Positions 10,288 to 13,971 of a stretch of DNA of 13,971 nt are shown here, in pieces; position 1 is the stretch's first letter; the number at the start of each line of letters is the position of its first letter. The DNA lies in assembly GCA_049281195.1 (NCBI GenBank), contig JBAPRR010000402.1, forward strand, positions 1 through 13,971. The letters are read 5' to 3'. Position numbers and translations under genes: made by a program. Origin of the DNA: JBAPRR01 sp049281195. GTDB lineage: Bacteria; Actinomycetota; Acidimicrobiia; Acidimicrobiales; CAVXTF01. The notes beneath the pieces are model-generated. The model was given only the letters and a program-made list of their open reading frames with translations, was not told the DNA's origin and did no database searches.

Positions 10288-10992
10288 GTGACGCCTGGCT
10301 ACCTGGTACCAGTACCGATGGACCAACTCGACGAGCGTGACCGCTCAGCGGCTATCCGGCGGCTCAACGACCTTTTCAGCGGCGGGGGCCTGCAGGTCCA
10401 GATCTACTCGGCACTGTTGGACCAGGTCTTCTCAGCGACCAGCCGTGACCACCTCGAAGCGGCGATGTTGCCCCTTCCCCCGGTGGTTCGTCTCACCGCG
10501 GCCGAGCATCGTCTGGTTGACAAGCTCGTCCTGCAGGTGGCCGACGGTCATCTGCAACTCGGCTCCGGTTGGCAACTGGCCGCGAAAACGACCATTCGCA
10601 CCGGCGTCGGCTCCCAGCGCATCGATCTCACCGCGGCCACCTGGGACTCCCTTCAGATCGACCTCCACCTGGAGACCTGGGGCCCGATCGAGGTTGTCGT
10701 CCCCCATGGAGTGGCCGTGCAGTTGACGGGCACAGCGGGCCGAATACAGCTCGAGGCCTTGAGTGCGCCCATCTGCGGGGCACCGGTGTTACGGATCTCG
10801 TCGTCCGGACCGGCGGGCGTCATCCGGATACGCCACCCCGATAGAGCACGCGATCGGCGCATATGGCGAGGCACCGGAAGGATCCTTAAAGCGAATAGGC
10901 GTCATGCCGACGCCGGATCCCTAGATGATCCAGGGGATCGCCGGTACAGTTTTCGGGCCGCCAAGGTTTCGAGGGAGTCCACTTCATTGTGA
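10288..10992 (+). CDS. DUF1707 / LiaF-like C-terminal domain protein
   Basis: This encodes 234 residues without a signal peptide or membrane segment. Residues about 10-60 (MDQLDERDRSAAIRRLNDLF ... LPLPPVV) match the DUF1707 pattern: a DR pair, a helix, a G-x-L turn, a second helix and a Leu/Pro end. Residues about 95-175 (GVGSQRIDLTAATWDS, LETWGPIEVVVPHGVAVQL) resemble the beta-helical C-terminal domain of LiaF-type cell-wall stress proteins, which often follows DUF1707. Most relatives carry a membrane helix between the two domains; none is seen here, so it should be cytoplasmic. The last 55 residues are basic, low complexity and overlap a possible lemA promoter, so they may be under weak constraint. 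The GTG start may be leaderless; ATG 10318 is an alternative. Its stop overlaps the lemA start by 4 bp. A role in envelope-stress signalling is inferred from family and context. Confidence 0.75.
   Translation: MTPGYLVPVPMDQLDERDRSAAIRRLNDLFSGGGLQVQIYSALLDQVFSATSRDHLEAAMLPLPPVVRLTAAEHRLVDKLVLQVADGHLQLGSGWQLAAKTTIRTGVGSQRIDLTAATWDSLQIDLHLETWGPIEVVVPHGVAVQLTGTAGRIQLEALSAPICGAPVLRISSSGPAGVIRIRHPDRARDRRIWRGTGRILKANRRHADAGSLDDPGDRRYSFRAAKVSRESTSL
10945..10950 (+). promoter_or_regulatory. Candidate internal -10 box for lemA
   Basis: TACAGT fits TAnnnT and would give a transcript starting about 32 nt before the lemA GTG, with GAGGGAG (10971-10977) as a ribosome site spaced 11 nt from the start, somewhat long. 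No clear -35 is present. It lies within the 3' end of the preceding reading frame. Confidence 0.25.
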
Positions 10993-11633
10993 TTGCGCTC
11001 ATAATCGTCATAGTCGTCGTCGTTCTCATCGCACTGTTCGCGTGGCTCGCGTTCAACGGACTGGTAAAGAAGCGCAACCGGACCCAGGAGTCGTGGTCCC
11101 AGATCGACGTCGAGCTCAAGCGTCGTCACGACCTGATCCCGAACCTGGTGTCGACAGTGCAGGGTTACGCCACACACGAACAGGGGACGTTCGAGGCAGT
11201 CACCCAGGCCCGCGCCAACGCGGTCACTGCCGGCGCTACCGGAGATCCGGCCAAGATCGGCCCCGCAGAGAACGTGCTGAGCGGGGCGCTCCGTTCCTTG
11301 TTCGCAGTGGCAGAGAACTACCCGCAATTGCGTGCAGTGGAGAGCTTCCTCCAACTACAGGAGACGTTGACCGCCACCGAGGACAAGATCGAGTACGCCC
11401 GGCGCTACTACAACACCAGTGCCCGCGACTACAACATCGCATTGCAGACTTTTCCCCGCAATCTGATCGCAGGTCCCTTCGGGTTCAAGGCCGTGGCGTT
11501 CTTCGCCGCAGACGAAGAAGACCGGGCTGTCCCCCAAGTGAGCTTTCCCGGATCAGGTCAGGCCGCGGCTGGTCCAGCGCCTTCTGGGCCACCTTTGGCG
11601 AGCGGTTCCGACGGCCCACCCCCCGCCAGCTGA
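10989..11633 (+). CDS. lemA: LemA family membrane protein
   Basis: This encodes 214 residues. A single membrane helix at 2-24 (LIIVIVVVVLIALFAWLAF) is followed by the LemA core: NGLVKKRNRTQESWSQIDVE, KRRHDLIPNLVSTVQGYA (the strongly conserved RRxDLIPNLV signature), SLFAVAENYPQLRA, FLQLQETLTATEDKIEYARR and RYYNTSARDYN, then TFPRNLIAGPFGF. This is the family's antiparallel helical bundle with all its conserved segments. The last 40 residues are a Pro/Ala/Ser-rich tail, longer than in many relatives. The GTG start overlaps the previous stop (GTGA). LemA proteins are often encoded near HtpX-type proteases and linked to the membrane or envelope, but their exact action is unknown. Here the protease gene is convergent and 21 bp away. 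Confidence 0.95.
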   Translation: MIALIIVIVVVVLIALFAWLAFNGLVKKRNRTQESWSQIDVELKRRHDLIPNLVSTVQGYATHEQGTFEAVTQARANAVTAGATGDPAKIGPAENVLSGALRSLFAVAENYPQLRAVESFLQLQETLTATEDKIEYARRYYNTSARDYNIALQTFPRNLIAGPFGFKAVAFFAADEEDRAVPQVSFPGSGQAAAGPAPSGPPLASGSDGPPPAS

Positions 11634-11654
11634 GCCGACCGGCGAGTTAGGCGG

Positions 11655-12617
11655 TCAGACCGACTGGCCCGAGGCGATCTTCTCGAGTGCGGCGATACGG
11701 TCCTCGAGCGGCGGGTGGGTGTCGTAGAGGTGGTGGTACCAGGCGTCGTGGTGCTGCAACGGATCGTCGATGCACATCGCCGCAGTGGAGTGGTTCATGC
11801 CTTTGAACGGCTTGTCATTCTGCTGAAGCTTTTTGAGGGCGCTCAACAACCCGGCCGGATTACGCGTGAGCTCTACTCCGCTGACGTCGGCCAAAGACTC
11901 GCGACGACGTGACAGCGCCAGGCGGATGAGAGGTCCGAAGATGAATCCGACGATGGCGAGCAGGAGGCCCGCGGCAAAGATGATGATCACGATCTGATTG
12001 CCGTTCCTGCCCCGGCCTCCACCGGCGAAGAACGCTCCCCGCCACAGAACGCTGGCCAGAAGGGCGGCCATCCCGATCATCGTGCCGACAATGAGCAGCA
12101 GCCGGATGTCGTGGTTCTTGATGTGACTCATCTCGTGACTGGCGACGCCTTCGAGCTCTTCGCGATTCATGGTTGCAAGGAGCCCCGTAGTGAAGGTGAT
12201 AGATGCCTTTTGGGGGCTGATACCGGTGGCGAAGGCATTGGGGGACGGATCGTTGATCACGTAGACAGCGGGCTTGGGAATCCCGTCCCCGATCGCCAGG
12301 GCCTCCACCAGATTGTGAAGCTGCTGGTACTGACCGGGGTCAGCAGGGACCGCTCCCGACACCCGCAGGACCGTCCTCGCCCCTGACGTCAGCGAGTAGA
12401 GAAACCCGATGAAGGCCAGGATCGCCCCGATCACCAAACCGACGATGACCGGCGCCCAGCTCTGGCTCGAGGTGGTCTGGACGATCCCGTTGTTCACGGG
12501 GTGGTCGATCGCCCGGAAGAGAAGGCCCAGAGCCCCCCCGATGGCCATCCAGACGATGAAGAACACAATGACCAGAATTACGCTTCGCCGTTTGTTGCTG
12601 GCGATCTCGGTATACAC
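11655..12617 (-). CDS. htpX: HtpX-like M48 family membrane metalloprotease
   Basis: A zinc protease of 320 residues in the cytoplasmic membrane that degrades misfolded or damaged membrane proteins. Two hydrophobic segments (about 13-35 and 54-77) precede the catalytic domain. H161-E162-x-x-H165 (HEMSH) binds zinc and supplies the catalytic Glu, and E240 in RRRESLAD is the third ligand; PSPNAFATG is the conserved strand before the active site. Two further hydrophobic segments (about 172-192 and 207-232) lie between HEMSH and E240, as in HtpX. The end DTHPPLEDRIAALEK is the usual family C-terminus. All catalytic residues are intact. The start is a GTG at 12617 with no ribosome site but a TAAGAT box 7 nt upstream, suggesting a leaderless mRNA. 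Convergent with lemA and divergent from the TIR gene. Confidence 0.93.
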   Translation of the reverse strand: MYTEIASNKRRSVILVIVFFIVWMAIGGALGLLFRAIDHPVNNGIVQTTSSQSWAPVIVGLVIGAILAFIGFLYSLTSGARTVLRVSGAVPADPGQYQQLHNLVEALAIGDGIPKPAVYVINDPSPNAFATGISPQKASITFTTGLLATMNREELEGVASHEMSHIKNHDIRLLLIVGTMIGMAALLASVLWRGAFFAGGGRGRNGNQIVIIIFAAGLLLAIVGFIFGPLIRLALSRRRESLADVSGVELTRNPAGLLSALKKLQQNDKPFKGMNHSTAAMCIDDPLQHHDAWYHHLYDTHPPLEDRIAALEKIASGQSV

Positions 12618-12624
12618 GCGGGAG

Positions 12625-12630
12625 ATCTTA
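12625..12630 (-). promoter_or_regulatory. htpX: Candidate -10 box for a leaderless htpX transcript
   Basis: Read on the minus strand, TAAGAT ends 7 nt before the GTG at 12617, so the mRNA could start at the start codon itself. No Shine-Dalgarno is present in this short space (CTCCCGC). No good -35 is seen about 17 bp upstream. Confidence 0.4.
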
Positions 12631-12678
12631 CGGCGTTGTAAATACCCCGCTCCGGATGCCTCGGCCTGCCAACCTTTT

Positions 12679-12700
12679 CGGACCTCGGCGTCGAGGTCCG
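12679..12700. promoter_or_regulatory. Perfect 9-bp-arm inverted repeat between htpX and the TIR gene
   Basis: CGGACCTCG-GCGT-CGAGGTCCG is a perfect palindrome with 9-bp arms and a 4-nt centre. It lies in the 134-bp divergent gap, upstream of both putative -10 boxes (12625-12630 minus strand, 12737-12742 plus strand), ending 13 bp before a possible TIR -35. No T-run follows on either strand, so it is not an intrinsic terminator for either gene. It is best read as a dimeric regulator's binding site that could control one or both genes; the regulator is not in the window. Confidence 0.5.
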
Positions 12701-12712
12701 GACGCGGGTCGC

Positions 12713-12742
12713 TTGTTGGCCGTTTGGCCTCTTCGTTAGGCT
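12713..12742 (+). promoter_or_regulatory. Candidate promoter of the TIR-TPR gene
   Basis: TTGTTG (12713-12718) and TAGGCT (12737-12742) are spaced by 18 bp. The -10 candidate ends 9 nt before the GTG at 12752, giving a leader of at most a few bases. There is no ribosome site. The TAG inside the -10 is also the in-frame stop that fixes 12752 as the most upstream possible start. Confidence 0.35.
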
Positions 12743-12751
12743 GATTTTGCT

Positions 12752-13971
12752 GTGAAGATATTCATAAGTTACGCGCGCGAGGATCACGAGTCGCTCCAGG
12801 TCCTGCGCGAAGACATTGAGAGTCTCGAGCACACGCCGTGGATCGACACCCGGCTCTACGGTGGTCAGAGGTGGTGGGACGCCATCTTGGAGCAGATCAG
12901 AGATTGCGATCTGTTCATCGTCGGATTCAGTCCGAGCTGGCTCGAGTCAGAACCTTGTGAGAAGGAGCTTGAATACGCCAACGCTCTTTGCCGCTCAGTC
13001 CTTCCGGTCATGGTCGCGGCCACGGATATCAATTCGCTGCCAACTTCTCTCGCAATCTCGCACTTTGTCGATTACACGCAAGAGCGTTTGGACGCATTCC
13101 GGGCTCTGGTGAGATCCCTCGGAAAACTGTCGGTCCCGGCGCCACTTCCGGTCCCGCTCCCGGAGACACCAGAAATTCCCATGTCACCGGTCTCGGAGCC
13201 GAGCCACCTTCTCTATTCGAGCGCGAGCTTGAATAGAGCTCAGCAAATCGTGCTACTTGACCAGCTCACGAGCTTGTGCGCGAAACCGAAGCTCGTCGCC
13301 CAGGCTAAGGAACTTCTGTACAGATTTCGCGAGAAGGACTATGTGATCGGAGTTATCCGCGACCAGATTGACGCACTCTTATTGACATTGCAGGCAACGA
13401 CCGACGATGCCCGCGCGTCATCGCTGCAAGCGACGGTCGAAGAGTTGGTGGAAGACGGGCGGGCACGCGACGCCCTCACGCCGTCCACTGAGGCCGTGGA
13501 AATCAGACGTCGTCTTGCGTCGGGCAACCCGGGTTCTCATGAGGCGGCCTTAGCCCAGTCGCTCCACAGTCTCGGCAGATGCCTGGCGATGCTCGGGAAC
13601 TATTCCGATGCACTCCCCCCTGCGCGCGAAGCGGTTGACATCCGGCGGCGTCTCGCAGCGGACAACCCCGCGACCTACGAGCCCCCTCTGGCGCAGTCGC
13701 TGCACAATCTGGCGGTCTTCTACAACGCTGCCGGACTTCACACGGAAGCGCTGATCCCTTCAGCAGAGGCAGTGAATATTCGGCGACGCCTGGCGGCACG
13801 CGACGTCACTACATTCGAGCCATACCTTGCCGAGTCTCTCCACAACTTCGCTGACGACCTCGACGATGCGGGCCGACCGTCCGACGCGATCGCCCCTGCG
13901 CAAGAGGCGGTAGATATTAGGCGTCGCCTGCCGGACGACCTGCCCGGTCTGGCGGAGTCGCTTCACAATCT
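12752..13971 (+). CDS. TIR-domain protein with TPR array (3' end beyond window)
   Basis: An open frame from GTG 12752 to the window edge, 406 visible residues; an in-frame TAG at 12737 and the absence of other starts fix the start. Residues 2-120 form a TIR domain: KIFISYARED (box 1), WIDTRLYGGQRWWDAI, CDLFIVGFSPSWLESEPC and E72 in the CxxEL position where TIR NAD-hydrolases carry their catalytic Glu. Residues 127-155 are a proline-rich linker, 155-245 a helical region of unknown fold, and from 247 TPR-type units of exactly 46 residues begin (RRRLA..NP..xE..LAQSLHNL). TIR proteins cleave NAD+ or make signal nucleotides, or only bind partners; TPR units bind peptides or proteins. Such fusions are found in bacterial immunity and signalling, which is inferred here. 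Enzyme activity is likely but not proven. Confident in domains, not in function. Confidence 0.88.
   Translation, partial: MKIFISYAREDHESLQVLREDIESLEHTPWIDTRLYGGQRWWDAILEQIRDCDLFIVGFSPSWLESEPCEKELEYANALCRSVLPVMVAATDINSLPTSLAISHFVDYTQERLDAFRALVRSLGKLSVPAPLPVPLPETPEIPMSPVSEPSHLLYSSASLNRAQQIVLLDQLTSLCAKPKLVAQAKELLYRFREKDYVIGVIRDQIDALLLTLQATTDDARASSLQATVEELVEDGRARDALTPSTEAVEIRRRLASGNPGSHEAALAQSLHSLGRCLAMLGNYSDALPPAREAVDIRRRLAADNPATYEPPLAQSLHNLAVFYNAAGLHTEALIPSAEAVNIRRRLAARDVTTFEPYLAESLHNFADDLDDAGRPSDAIAPAQEAVDIRRRLPDDLPGLAESLHN
13490..13971 (+). repeat. 138-bp tandem repeat encoding 46-residue TPR units
   Basis: The motif E-A-V-x-I-R-R-R-L begins at 13490, 13628, 13766 and 13904, exactly 138 bp apart each time. 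The first three units run through NP or equivalent, LAQSLHxL and an A-x-x-x-A-L-x-P-x-x-E end. The fourth is cut by the window edge and is 5 residues shorter between RRL and LAESLHN. The copies differ at many third positions, so the array is not freshly expanded. Period and consensus match the 46-residue TPR arrays known from actinobacterial proteins. Confidence 0.85.

Noticed and set aside
10911..10939. Clustered GGATC/GATCC repeats near the end of the DUF1707-like gene as an operator
   Set aside because: Arms of 5 bp with a 7-nt centre inside a coding frame; too weak to claim.
11637..11656. GACCG...CGGTC inverted repeat between lemA and htpX as a terminator
   Set aside because: Only 5-bp arms with a 10-nt loop, no T-run on either strand, and one arm overlaps the htpX stop.
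13503..13799. Minus-strand frames opposite the TPR array (also 13760-13966)
   Set aside because: They are periodic shadows of the tandem repeat; the plus-strand frame is continuous with the TIR domain and keeps the TPR consensus.

Overview
This 14-kb window is GC-rich DNA that looks like an actinobacterial (Actinomycetota) chromosome. The evidence is frequent GTG starts, strong G/C preference at third codon positions, several gene families typical of actinobacteria (DUF1707-like, the SNF2 helicase + SWIM zinc-finger pair, 46-residue TPR arrays), and several starts with no Shine-Dalgarno but a TAnnnT box 7-9 nt upstream, as in leaderless transcripts. The class cannot be fixed from the sequence alone. 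I see no rRNA, tRNA, CRISPR array, insertion sequence or integrase.

Layout. (a) 1-634: the 3' end of an unrecognised gene, a short gap holding a perfect small palindrome, then a small two-helix membrane protein with a Cys/His-rich tail. (b) 631-2656: a 14-helix DHA2-type drug efflux pump on the minus strand, divergent from a MarR-family regulator. A perfect inverted repeat lies between them and overlaps the most upstream possible marR start. (c) 2822-5956: a large secreted protein with a beta-propeller-like N-terminus carrying a degenerate repeat, then an IPT/TIG domain and a DUF11-like domain. (d) 6039-10234: a SNF2-family helicase translationally coupled to a SWIM zinc-finger protein, a pair also found in mycobacteria (the HelZ locus). 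(e) 10288-12617: an envelope-type group made of a DUF1707/LiaF-like protein, LemA, and a convergent HtpX-like M48 membrane protease. (f) 12752-end: a TIR-domain protein with an exact 138-bp-period TPR array, cut off by the window edge. It is divergent from htpX, with a perfect 9-bp-arm palindrome between the two.

How the genes may work together. The pump and MarR form a self-contained substrate-responsive efflux switch. Helicase and SWIM protein probably act together on nucleic acid. DUF1707/LiaF-like, LemA and HtpX suggest membrane-protein quality control or envelope-stress response. The TIR-TPR protein is the best candidate for an unusual system: a probable NAD-consuming or signalling TIR effector joined to a TPR sensor or scaffold, possibly antiphage or cell-suicide related. 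Its partner genes, if any, lie beyond the 3' edge.
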